Below are positions 17,388 to 24,186 of a stretch of DNA of 25,148 nt, in pieces. The stretch's first letter is position 1, and the number at the start of each line of letters is the position of its first letter. Source of the stretch: Parelusimicrobium sp031549165 (GTDB taxonomy: Bacteria; Elusimicrobiota; Elusimicrobia; Elusimicrobiales; Elusimicrobiaceae); NCBI GenBank assembly GCA_031549165.1, contig JAVBQE010000004.1, positions 1 through 25,148 on the forward strand. Direction: 5' to 3'. The translations under genes and the position numbers were made by a program. Under the pieces are notes generated by a model. The model did no database searches, was not told the DNA's origin, and saw nothing but the letters and a program-made list of their open reading frames with translations.

Positions 17388-18832
17388 GCGGCTCTTTGTA
17401 TGACGGTACTTTCAAGCGTCATATCAAACATTTGCTCTTTTATAATTGCGCTAAGCGCCTGCATTAGCCCGCGCGCGCCGGTGTTGTTTTGGTGCGCGGC
17501 TTCCAAAATTTCTTCCAGTTTTTCTTCGGGTATTTTAAGCTCCGCTTTGCAGCCTGCAAATAGGCTGCGATAGCCCGTTATTATACTTTCTTCGGAGTTT
17601 AGGAGTATTTCTCTTAAGTTTTCTTTGGAAAGCGCATTAAGCTCTATAAAGCTTGAAAACCGGCCCAGAAACTCCGGGATAAAACCGTAGTTTTCCAAAT
17701 TTTCTATCATTTTACTTTCTTCAGTCTTATTTGCGCCGGGCGCAAAGCCGACAGCGCGCTCCTTAGGCCGCAGATCTGCAAATGCACCCGCGACGATAAA
17801 TAACACATTTGAAATATCATAAGGCAGTTTCTCCCGCCCGGGAGACACCTCAACGATATAGTTATCACACTCAAGCAGTTTAAGGAGTTCCTGCTGTACG
17901 CCTCTGCCGCCGACATCACGTCTTGTGCCGTCTTTTGAGGCAGCTATTTTATCTATCTCATCTATAAAAATTATACACGGGTTTAATTTGCCCATTTTGC
18001 CGCCCGCGGTTCTGTAGGCAGCAGGGATAATGGAGCTTATCTCCATGCCTATATACCCCGTTTCGGTGTACTGCGTGGCGTCAAAAACACAGACGGGGAT
18101 ATTTAACACTTTAGCAAGGCTCTGGCACATATACGTTTTGCCGGTGCCTGTGGGACCAGTTATAAAAATATTATTTTTATTTATTTTAACTTTGCTTGTA
18201 GCGCGCACGTGGCAGCGCAGCAGGTGCTCAAAAACGGCTACACAAAAATCCTTCTTTGCTCTATCCTGCGAAATTACATATTTACTCAACTGTGTGTAAA
18301 GCTGGGATGGGTTGTAGCTAACCGCTGCCGGGGCCGGCGCGGCGGGCTGCGGCTTCTTATTAAGTATCATGTCTAACATCTCAGAGGTGAGCGACAGTTC
18401 GTCCCCTCTTTCTCTAATAATATTATTAGTAAAGAGAAAAGACTTCTTTTCATGCGTAAGCGCAATAATTTTTTCCAGATTGTCCAGGCCGGACTGGTGG
18501 GCAATGTCCACAATTCTAGCCTTTGAAGTATTGCTGTGCACCGCATAAGGCTCTTTCTTAAGATAGTCGCTTATTGAAATACATAAAACCAGGATTTCGC
18601 TTAAAGAAACCGCAGGCTTTATTTTTTTAAAGATACTGCTTTTCACTTTGTGCTTTTTAGACGCGAGGATGCGTGTTTTAATGCTGCGAAGCATCTGTAC
18701 AGGCACTACATCTTTTTGGTTTATATGGGCAGCCACCACAAACACATCTTCAAAAAATTTATAGTTGTCCGTATAAAAACTTCTCCGGGGCAGCTTTGGC
18801 AGAATGGCTTCAACAGTTTTTTCTTTATTCAT
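17384..18832 (-). CDS. ClpX-like AAA+ ATPase with novel N-terminal domain
   Basis: In this 482-residue protein, residues about 175-475 follow ClpX closely: Walker A GPTGTGKT (226-233), the pore-loop motif GYIG (259-262) within FDATQYTETGYIG, Walker B IIFIDEID (287-294), GVQQELLKLLE, GFIPEFLGRF (383-392) and the sensor-2 segment NTGARGL. A VGF tripeptide (361-363) sits where ClpX carries the IGF loop that docks on ClpP. The N-terminal 160 residues are helical, have no CxxC zinc-binding pairs and so are not the ClpX zinc domain; a Pro/Ala linker (161-171) joins them to the core. It is probably a specialised unfoldase whose N-domain selects other substrates. It has a strong Shine-Dalgarno (AAGGAG) and is the first gene of a two-gene operon with the TPR gene. 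It is not the housekeeping ClpX. Confidence 0.82.
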   Translation of the reverse strand: MNKEKTVEAILPKLPRRSFYTDNYKFFEDVFVVAAHINQKDVVPVQMLRSIKTRILASKKHKVKSSIFKKIKPAVSLSEILVLCISISDYLKKEPYAVHSNTSKARIVDIAHQSGLDNLEKIIALTHEKKSFLFTNNIIRERGDELSLTSEMLDMILNKKPQPAAPAPAAVSYNPSQLYTQLSKYVISQDRAKKDFCVAVFEHLLRCHVRATSKVKINKNNIFITGPTGTGKTYMCQSLAKVLNIPVCVFDATQYTETGYIGMEISSIIPAAYRTAGGKMGKLNPCIIFIDEIDKIAASKDGTRRDVGGRGVQQELLKLLECDNYIVEVSPGREKLPYDISNVLFIVAGAFADLRPKERAVGFAPGANKTEESKMIENLENYGFIPEFLGRFSSFIELNALSKENLREILLNSEESIITGYRSLFAGCKAELKIPEEKLEEILEAAHQNNTGARGLMQALSAIIKEQMFDMTLESTVIQRAA

Positions 18833-18858
18833 AGACGTCTCCTTGTGTTATCAAATAC

Positions 18859-18881
18859 AGTTTAGCTAAGGCGCACGACAG
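18859..18881 (-). promoter_or_regulatory. Candidate promoter of the ClpX-like/TPR operon
   Basis: On the minus strand, CTGTCG (18881-18876), the half-site of the palindrome, is followed after exactly 11 bases by TAAACT (18864-18859), a 4-of-6 match to the -10 box. The Shine-Dalgarno and ATG of the ClpX-like gene follow. The spacing is the same as at the other four promoters linked to this palindrome. Confidence 0.5.
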
Positions 18882-18894
18882 CGTGATGTCGCGC
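18871..18894. promoter_or_regulatory. Palindromic element, copy 1 (CGACA-N6-TGTCG)
   Basis: CGACA (18876-18880) and TGTCG (18887-18891) are separated by 6 bases, flanked by GC-rich sequence. It lies in the 132-base gap between the divergent ClpX-like and nuclease-like genes. Only the minus-facing side has a -10-like box at 11 bases. Confidence 0.65.
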
Positions 18895-18909
18895 AAATTT
18901 TACGCCTGT

Positions 18910-18927
18910 GCGCCAGCACGTTGTCGC
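18910..18927. promoter_or_regulatory. Palindromic element, copy 2 (degenerate left half)
   Basis: GCGCCA-N6-TGTCGC has one mismatch to the consensus GCGACA-N6-TGTCGC. It also forms a larger 10-base inverted repeat with copy 1 (18876-18885 against 18917-18926, one mismatch). GGCGCAC (18870-18876) pairs with GTGCGCC (18908-18914), so the whole gap can fold or bind in several ways. Confidence 0.55.
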
Positions 18928-18943
18928 AAAAAACTTCTATAAT
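18921..18943 (+). promoter_or_regulatory. Candidate promoter of the nuclease-like/beta-CASP operon
   Basis: TTGTCG (18921-18926) is followed after 11 bases by a perfect TATAAT (18938-18943), then GGAGG at 18955-18959 and ATG at 18965. The predicted leader is about 15 bases. Confidence 0.65.
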
Positions 18944-18964
18944 AAAACAAACATGGAGGTTTTT

Positions 18965-19591
18965 ATGCCCGGATTATTAAACGCGCCCCAAAAACAAATC
19001 GGCGACACCAGTGAGAAAGCGCTGCAGCGCGCGCTGAGAAATTATTGTGAAGAATATGGTTTCTTAGGCGAGTTTAAGTGGATAGACCTTGAGCTGCCGG
19101 TAAAGAAAATTAAAAAAGGCTCCAGAACAAAATCTTTAGACTTGCTGGGCATTAAAAAGGACGGCAGCTATGTTTTAGCAGAAATTAAATATGAAGAAAA
19201 AAAACTCTCCGCCCCCTCCAAAACCATAAAAGAAGAAGGAGACATCAGCCCCAGCCGCGCCATTGAAGAAGCAGTGGGCTACTATATCAACATCCTTAAA
19301 AATTATGATGAGCTGCGCTTCCATGATTACCCCGAAACACACAATCTGAAATGGGAAACCGTTAAAAATAATATCTCCGAACTTATTATTATCGCTAATC
19401 AAAACTGGTACTTTAATAACCGCCATATTTTAGCGCGTATAAACGGCGCGCTAAATAAAAATATTTTAAAAATACGATTTTTTGTAATAAACAACCAAAA
19501 CTACAAAGAACAAAAAAAACACGAAACGAGATATATCCCCGTTTTAAAAGACCCACTTTCATTTAAAAAATATGAAGCTGATCATCCATAG
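18965..19591 (+). CDS. PD-(D/E)XK nuclease-like protein
   Basis: This 208-residue cytoplasmic protein shows the core signature of the PD-(D/E)XK superfamily: D59 in SLDLLGI, then E73 and K75 in VLAEIKY, with a spacing that fits the beta-hairpin of the fold. GDTSEKALQRAL near the N-terminus is a plausible first helix with an acidic residue. I do not recognise a named subfamily. A longer frame from GTG at 18908 exists, but it would run through the promoter and palindrome; the ATG at 18965 has GGAGG five bases upstream and is clearly better. The gene overlaps the following beta-CASP gene by 20 bases, so the two are translationally coupled. A role in cutting or processing nucleic acid is likely; the substrate is unknown. 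Confidence 0.7.
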   Translation: MPGLLNAPQKQIGDTSEKALQRALRNYCEEYGFLGEFKWIDLELPVKKIKKGSRTKSLDLLGIKKDGSYVLAEIKYEEKKLSAPSKTIKEEGDISPSRAIEEAVGYYINILKNYDELRFHDYPETHNLKWETVKNNISELIIIANQNWYFNNRHILARINGALNKNILKIRFFVINNQNYKEQKKHETRYIPVLKDPLSFKKYEADHP

Positions 19592-20810
19592 GGGCACTAG
19601 AGAAATCGGCGGCACGTGCCTGGAATTTGCGGCGGGCAAAACGCGCCTGCTATTTGACTTTGGGCTTCCGCTTGAGTCTATGCAAGATAACAAGCCCGCT
19701 GCCGCTTACGCGCTGGCAATTAAAGGCGTATATAAAGAGGACACACCAAAAGTGTCCGCCGTTTTCATCACGCACGCGCACCCGGACCATTATGGCATGC
19801 TGGAACTTATAAACCCTGCCATTCCCGTATATATGAGCGCGGTTAGTGAAGGTATTATCAAAAAAGTTTCCCCTCTGTTTGGCAAAAATAATTTTGGACA
19901 CCTAAATACACAAATAATATCTCCCGGTGCGCCCGTAACTATCGGCCCGTTTGAAATAACAGCTTTTCCGGTGGACCACAGCGCGGCGCAGGCTCTCGCC
20001 TTTCAGATTAAATATAAAGATAAAACAATAATTTACACAGGCGACATCCGCTTCTGCGGAAGAACTGCCTTTTACACCAAAAGTTTTATTAAAAAATCAG
20101 CCGGCGCGGACTATCTGATAATAGAAGGCACCTCTTTAGGCAGAACGGAAAAAGAAAATTTAACTGAAGCAGACATTGAGGAAAAACTTTCCTTGCTGTT
20201 CGCAGACAAAACAAAGCTGCCGCTTATATCTTTTTCTTCGCAGAATTTGGACAGAGTGGTTTCCGTTTACAAAGCGGCACTGCGTACAAAAAGAACTTTG
20301 GTTATTGACCCGTATACCGCCTTTGTGCTGGAAGTTTTTGGGGAAATCTCGTCAAACATCCCGCAGTTTAGCTGGAATAATATAGCAGTCTACTTTGCGC
20401 CTAACAGCATCTCTTCAAAACTTGCTGAAGATAAAAGGCTTTATAAATACAAAAGTAAAAAAATCACCTTCGCCGAAATACTGGCAAAGCCGCAAAACTT
20501 TATCATCAAAGATAATTTTAAAATAAGTTCTGCGCTTTTTAAAACTAAACCATTAGAAGAAATGCTGTTAGTCTGGTCCCAATGGGCAGGATATCTGGAT
20601 AACCCCAAAACGCTTTGGCACAAATATAAAAAAAATATTCTCCACGTCCATTCATCCGGCCATGCAGATGTTAAAACCCTTTGCAAAATAGTTAAGGCCA
20701 TCAGCCCTAAGCACATCATCCCCGTGCATACAGAAAACGGTGATGTTTACAAAAATTTTTTTGGCAGTAAAGTTATGCTGCTTACAGACGCCCAAATTTT
20801 AAAAATTTAG
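19572..20810 (+). CDS. RNase J-like metallo-beta-lactamase/beta-CASP protein
   Basis: In this 412-residue protein, zinc-ligand motifs are present in order: HAHPDH (68-73), H136 in PVDHS, D158 in YTGDIR, and H386 in IIPVHTE. A beta-CASP insertion follows IEGTSLGRTE, with SFSSQNLDRVVSVYKAA as the conserved SxSxNxxR-like segment and SGHAD (H364) as motif B. This places it with RNase J and related beta-CASP ribonucleases, which cut and trim RNA using two zinc ions. It is about 140 residues shorter than typical RNase J and lacks the C-terminal oligomerisation domain. It may therefore be a specialised paralogue rather than the housekeeping enzyme. Its stop overlaps the stop of the convergent FtsA-like gene by 3 bases, with no terminator visible. 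Confidence 0.85.
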   Translation: MKLIIHRGTREIGGTCLEFAAGKTRLLFDFGLPLESMQDNKPAAAYALAIKGVYKEDTPKVSAVFITHAHPDHYGMLELINPAIPVYMSAVSEGIIKKVSPLFGKNNFGHLNTQIISPGAPVTIGPFEITAFPVDHSAAQALAFQIKYKDKTIIYTGDIRFCGRTAFYTKSFIKKSAGADYLIIEGTSLGRTEKENLTEADIEEKLSLLFADKTKLPLISFSSQNLDRVVSVYKAALRTKRTLVIDPYTAFVLEVFGEISSNIPQFSWNNIAVYFAPNSISSKLAEDKRLYKYKSKKITFAEILAKPQNFIIKDNFKISSALFKTKPLEEMLLVWSQWAGYLDNPKTLWHKYKKNILHVHSSGHADVKTLCKIVKAISPKHIIPVHTENGDVYKNFFGSKVMLLTDAQILKI

Positions 20811-21943
20811 AAAACATTATCTAATATCTTCTTAACAAAACTGCCCAGCTTCGGCCCATGCTCCTCCAACGCTTCTTCCTGGGTATTATGCATTTCATAA
20901 TATTGTATAAGCGCGCAGGCGCTTGTGTATTCTTCGCTGTTCTCAACAGCGTTGGTGCAATAGCCCAGACGCACCTTTTTTATTTTAAAATAATTTTTTA
21001 CGTGTTCGCTCAAAGAGTCCAACTTCGCGCCGCCGCCGCAGAGGACCATGTGTATCGGCGGCATTTTTAAATAAAGGCTGCTTTCTAACAGGGCTCCGTG
21101 TATTTTTTGCAGCACCTCATGCAGGCGCAGCATAATGACGTCGTCCAAAATTTCGTCGTCGCCAAACTTATATTGCTCTTTTATTTCTTTAGCGGCGGAC
21201 AGCGGGTTCTGCATTAAATAGGCGATGTCTCTGTCTATAAAATTAAAACCCAAAGGTATCTCCCGGTGCATTATAAGCCCGCCGTGGTGGTAAAATGCAA
21301 AGGCAGTTACTTCAGCCCCAAAATCTATAAGCACGCTGCCAAGCTCCCGCTCGTCTTCTGTAAGCACGCTTTCACAGAGTGTTAGTATCGTAGGCAGAAA
21401 AACAGCGTCTTCAAAACCTGCCATGTTAACTGCGCGACTTAGATTTTCAAAATGGCTGCTGAAAGCGGACACCACCAGGCTCTCAACTTCCAGCATAAAG
21501 CCGCTCATGCCCACAGGGTCTTTAATGCCTTCTTTACCGTCTATAATATAATGCTGCGCTATTACGTTTACCAAAGAAAAATTCTTTTCTCTTATGCCTG
21601 CTGGCACTGCGCTTTCCATGGCAAGCTGCACGTCTTCTGAAGTAATGGAGCGCACATCGCAGTCAATAATATTTTTAAACCCATGCGCGCGCTGTAGGTT
21701 TAAATATGTGCCTCTAAGGCCGCAGATAAGTTTAAAATTCAGCCTTTCTCCGCAGGTAAGCTCCTTTATTACGGCGCGCACGCCGGCCGCGGCCGGGCGC
21801 AGGCCCAGCACCATGCCGCCGCTTATTTCCTTTGTAGGCATAGACACGCGGGCGGTAATATTTATGCTGCCGGTATTTTTATCCACCACGGCCAAAACGC
21901 CGGCAATTTTGCCGGAACCAAAATCTAAAGCAATAATATTCAT
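20807..21943 (-). CDS. FtsA-like actin homologue
   Basis: This 378-residue protein has actin-fold phosphate motifs at the start (LDFGSGKI) and middle (GSVLIDFGAEVTAFAFY) and an adenosine motif LCGGGAKLDSL. The segment IDGKEGIKDPVGMSG is nearly diagnostic of FtsA, as is the preceding 1C-type subdomain (SITSEDVQLAMESA). The C-terminus (LGSFVKKILDNVF) can form the amphipathic membrane-targeting helix by which FtsA ties FtsZ filaments to the inner membrane. It stands alone, without ftsQ or ftsZ, so it may be a second FtsA or the only one displaced from the division cluster. A -10-like TATACT ends 6 bases before ATG and there is no Shine-Dalgarno, so the mRNA may be leaderless. It shares a perfect palindrome with the divergent TPR gene. 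Confidence 0.82.
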   Translation of the reverse strand: MNIIALDFGSGKIAGVLAVVDKNTGSINITARVSMPTKEISGGMVLGLRPAAAGVRAVIKELTCGERLNFKLICGLRGTYLNLQRAHGFKNIIDCDVRSITSEDVQLAMESAVPAGIREKNFSLVNVIAQHYIIDGKEGIKDPVGMSGFMLEVESLVVSAFSSHFENLSRAVNMAGFEDAVFLPTILTLCESVLTEDERELGSVLIDFGAEVTAFAFYHHGGLIMHREIPLGFNFIDRDIAYLMQNPLSAAKEIKEQYKFGDDEILDDVIMLRLHEVLQKIHGALLESSLYLKMPPIHMVLCGGGAKLDSLSEHVKNYFKIKKVRLGYCTNAVENSEEYTSACALIQYYEMHNTQEEALEEHGPKLGSFVKKILDNVF

Positions 21944-21949
21944 ACAAAC

Positions 21950-21972
21950 AGTATAATAAGACTGCGCGACAG
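21950..21972 (-). promoter_or_regulatory. Candidate promoter of the ftsA-like gene
   Basis: On the minus strand, CTGTCG (21972-21967) is followed after 11 bases by TATACT (21955-21950), a 5-of-6 match to the -10 box. Only 6 bases separate it from the ATG, so transcription should begin at or next to the start codon. Confidence 0.6.
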
Positions 21973-21985
21973 CCCCTTGTCGCGC
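21964..21985. promoter_or_regulatory. Palindromic element, copy 3 (perfect 8-base arms)
   Basis: GCGCGACA-N6-TGTCGCGC is the best copy, placed symmetrically between two divergent start codons that are 62 bases apart. Each arm is followed, on its own strand, by a -10-like box at 11 bases, so one bound regulator could control both genes. Confidence 0.75.
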
Positions 21986-21999
21986 TGCTCTGTTAATAT
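21977..21999 (+). promoter_or_regulatory. Candidate promoter of the TPR/WYL operon
   Basis: TTGTCG (21977-21982) is followed after 11 bases by TAATAT (21994-21999), then 6 bases to ATG at 22006. An overlapping TATAAA at 21998-22003 is a less likely alternative because it would leave only two bases before the ATG. Confidence 0.55.
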
Positions 22000-22005
22000 A
22001 TAAAC

Positions 22006-22557
22006 ATGAACGAAAATAATGAATACGAAATTGTGCATAATTACTACCTGCAAGCCGACATGCTGCATGAAACCGGCGAATATGAAAACGCCTTAAGCGC
22101 TATCTCCAAAGCATTGGAAATGCGCCCGGACGAAGCCTCTTTTTACGACCTGCGCGGCCTTTGCCAAATGCATTTAGGCCTTTATCAGAACGCCATAGAA
22201 GCTTTTGACAAAGCTATTTATTTTGAAAGCAACCATGCCAATGCCTACAACAACCGAGCCATCGCCAAAGCGCTCCTGGGCAGATATGATGAGGCCTTAG
22301 CGGATTTCTCTTATGCGGCCAAATTTTTCAAGGAGTTTTTAAAAGAATATACTATTGAACCGTCCAGGCTGGCGTTTTGGAATGACTTTATGTGGATGGA
22401 CACCAAAGCAATTTTTTCCTTCTATAACCGCGGCGTTACGCTTATGAAACAAAATAAATTTGAAAAAGCCGCCGTGGAATTTATGACGGTGATAAGTATA
22501 GACCCACAAAATCTTGAGGCGCACCATTGCCTGAAAAGTTTACAAATAGTAGGATAG
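22006..22557 (+). CDS. TPR-repeat protein upstream of WYL regulator
   Basis: This 183-residue protein lacks a signal peptide. It contains about three canonical tetratricopeptide repeats in residues 10-110 (ADMLHETGEYENALSAISKA, GLCQMHLGLYQNAIEAFDKA, AIAKALLGRYDEALADFSYA), a spacer, and a fourth near 145-175 (GVTLMKQNKFEKAAVEFMTV). It is a protein-interaction scaffold with no catalytic motif. It has no Shine-Dalgarno; the -10-like box lies 6 bases before ATG, which suggests a leaderless transcript. Its stop is 4 bases before the ATG of the WYL regulator, whose Shine-Dalgarno-like AGGA lies in its last codons. The two are therefore one operon, and a role in modulating the regulator is conceivable but unproven. 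Confidence 0.82.
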   Translation: MNENNEYEIVHNYYLQADMLHETGEYENALSAISKALEMRPDEASFYDLRGLCQMHLGLYQNAIEAFDKAIYFESNHANAYNNRAIAKALLGRYDEALADFSYAAKFFKEFLKEYTIEPSRLAFWNDFMWMDTKAIFSFYNRGVTLMKQNKFEKAAVEFMTVISIDPQNLEAHHCLKSLQIVG

Positions 22558-22561
22558 TCTT

Positions 22562-23473
22562 ATGCAAAAGGAAATACATAATAAAATAACACGCATCTTA
22601 TACCTCTTAAACGAGCTGGACAGGGGCAGTATAAATCTTTCCACCCAGGCAGACATTTTGGGTGTGTCCGTGCGCACTTTGCAGCGCGACATTAATGTTA
22701 TTCAAGAGGCGGACTTTCCGCTTTACTGCCCCAAAAGCGGTATGTACTCCTTTGTAGACGGCTTTTCTTTAGAGAAGATGAAGATAAATGGGCGCGAAGC
22801 TTCGCTCCTCGTTTTTATGTCGGACGTAGCTAATACGCTGGGCGCGGATTTTGGCAAGTCCTTTGGCGAGCTTAAAAAGCGTTTTGTGGAAATCCCCGAA
22901 GAAAACCCGTACTTTATTAAAATACAAACCGGCGCGGAATATAAAACTACCCCCATCACCAAAACTTTGGAAAGCGCAGTAAAAAATAAACAATTTCTAA
23001 AAATAGTTTACAAAAACAGCGTTTATCAGATACGCCCTTTGAAGCTGGCGTGGTTTGAGGGCTTTTGGTATTTGCTTGCGTTAACCGCAAAGGACGCACT
23101 GTTTAAATTCCGTCTGGAAAAAATAGAAAAAGCGGAAATAATAAACAAAAACTTTAGTTATAACGAAAACATAAACAAAATATTAAAAGAAAGCACCAAC
23201 ATCTGGTTTGAAGAAAAACGCGAAGAAAAAGTAACCCTGTCCGTAGCCGCGGAAGTGGCCGCCTACTTTAAACACAAAACATATTTCCCCTTGCAAAAAA
23301 TTGAAAGAGAAAATAAAGACGGCTCTCTGCTTCTCACCTGCCACATAGCCAAATATGCAGAAATTATGCCGCAAATTTTGCACTGGATACCGTGGATAAA
23401 AGTAATTAGCCCCCAAACGCTGGCCGAAGAAGTAAAAAAACAGGTTGAAGCATATTTGAAAATTATTAAATAG
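22562..23473 (+). CDS. WYL-domain transcriptional regulator
   Basis: This 303-residue protein has an N-terminal winged helix-turn-helix (about 5-60) of the DeoR/HTH_11 kind, with the recognition stretch ILGVSVRTLQRDINVIQEA. The WYL domain (about 135-210) carries IRPLKLAWFEGFWYLLAL and ends FRLEKIEKAEI. The C-terminal extension (about 215-300) is of the WCX type. WYL proteins bind nucleic-acid or nucleotide ligands and usually act as dimers on inverted repeats; members such as BrxR and CapW repress phage-defence operons. Here the gene is flanked on both sides by copies of the GCGACA-N6-TGTCGC palindrome, the right one starting at the last base of its stop codon. It is the most likely regulator to read them, including at its own promoter. 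Confidence 0.88.
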   Translation: MQKEIHNKITRILYLLNELDRGSINLSTQADILGVSVRTLQRDINVIQEADFPLYCPKSGMYSFVDGFSLEKMKINGREASLLVFMSDVANTLGADFGKSFGELKKRFVEIPEENPYFIKIQTGAEYKTTPITKTLESAVKNKQFLKIVYKNSVYQIRPLKLAWFEGFWYLLALTAKDALFKFRLEKIEKAEIINKNFSYNENINKILKESTNIWFEEKREEKVTLSVAAEVAAYFKHKTYFPLQKIERENKDGSLLLTCHIAKYAEIMPQILHWIPWIKVISPQTLAEEVKKQVEAYLKIIK

Positions 23474-23490
23474 CGACAGCATGTTGTCGC
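23473..23490. promoter_or_regulatory. Palindromic element, copy 4 (GCGACA-N6-TGTCGC)
   Basis: This copy has perfect 6-base arms. It begins at the last base of the WYL gene stop codon and lies just upstream of the RecA-fold/McrB-like operon. No T-run follows, so it does not look like an intrinsic terminator. Confidence 0.7.
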
Positions 23491-23506
23491 GCCCTAAAAG
23501 TAAAAT
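23484..23506 (+). promoter_or_regulatory. Candidate promoter of the RecA-fold/McrB-like operon
   Basis: TTGTCG (23484-23489) is followed after 11 bases by TAAAAT (23501-23506), a 5-of-6 -10 match. GGAGG (23519-23523) and ATG (23530) follow. Confidence 0.58.
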
Positions 23507-23529
23507 GTGTTTATATATGGAGGCGAACA

Positions 23530-24177
23530 ATGTTTAAACACATTACACAGCAAGCCGGCGTACTAAAAAAATGCGCGCCTGTGCCAAGCGGCATTGCAGA
23601 GATTGATGAGATAACCGGCGGGCTTTGCCCGGGAGAAGTGTGGAACGTGCTGCATGTAGGGGCCGACGGGTACGGCTTTTGTAAAGACATAGCACTAAAA
23701 GCTGCTTGCGCCGGCTGGACAGCCGCCTGCTGTTTAAGCGATAAGGAACAGTCATATTTTATAGACAGTTTAAACAGCGGTTTTTACGATGTAAGCTGCG
23801 CGCGCTGCCTGCCGCTTTACACAGCGCCCGCACCGCAGAATATGGATGTATTTTTTTTAAATAATGCCACAAAAATACAAGGGCTTTGTGTTTTGGCGCT
23901 GCCTGTTAGAAGCACTATGTTAAACCTGCACCGCATAAGCAATTTTGCCTTTGCAAACAAAATAACCATATTGCTGGGCACAGACAGTCGCTGCGTGTGG
24001 GAGCATAACAGCCGCATAGCACAGCAAAACGTAGTATTAAAACCCGGCTTACGCTTGGAAGAAGTGGATTGTTTATTTGTAAAAAACGGCGAAATATGGC
24101 GCCACACAAAACTGCGTTACAAAGCGCAGGCCGCCCACTACTGCTCGCCGCACGACAGAAATGCAAGATATATATAG
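23530..24177 (+). CDS. RecA/DnaB-fold protein with degraded Walker A
   Basis: This 215-residue cytoplasmic protein opens like the RecA-type core of DnaB/RadA proteins: VPSGIAEIDEITGGLCPGEVW (about 18-38) mirrors the IPTGxxxLDxxTGGLxPGDL lead-in. The following P-loop position reads HVGADGYGFCKD and lacks the GKT/S needed to hold ATP phosphates. It is therefore probably not an active ATPase. The C-terminal FVKNGEIWRHTKLRY could be the last strands of the same core. The protein is about half the size of a DnaB helicase and rich in cysteine. ImuA-type proteins, which are RecA-like with a lost P-loop, are another possible relation. GGAGG precedes the ATG; a 9-base gap containing AGGAG leads to the McrB-like gene, so they are one operon. 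The function is unknown. Confidence 0.6.
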   Translation: MFKHITQQAGVLKKCAPVPSGIAEIDEITGGLCPGEVWNVLHVGADGYGFCKDIALKAACAGWTAACCLSDKEQSYFIDSLNSGFYDVSCARCLPLYTAPAPQNMDVFFLNNATKIQGLCVLALPVRSTMLNLHRISNFAFANKITILLGTDSRCVWEHNSRIAQQNVVLKPGLRLEEVDCLFVKNGEIWRHTKLRYKAQAAHYCSPHDRNARYI

Positions 24178-24186
24178 GAGACACCC

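Noticed and set aside
18908..18964. Upstream GTG extension of the nuclease-like gene
   Set aside because: It would translate through the palindrome and the perfect TATAAT box; the ATG at 18965 has an ideally placed GGAGG.
19175..19426. Minus-strand open frame inside the nuclease-like gene
   Set aside because: It is a low-complexity shadow (Phe/Gly-rich) of the Lys/Glu codons on the plus strand, with no start signal.
21964..21985. Palindrome as an intrinsic transcription terminator
   Set aside because: No T-run follows on either strand, and it lies between two divergent start codons where no terminator is needed. The other copies are also upstream of starts.
23473..23490. Palindrome copy 4 as terminator of the TPR/WYL operon
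   Set aside because: The position after a stop codon fits, but the downstream bases are GCCCTAAAAG with no T-run, and the 11-base spacing to a -10-like box matches the other promoter copies.
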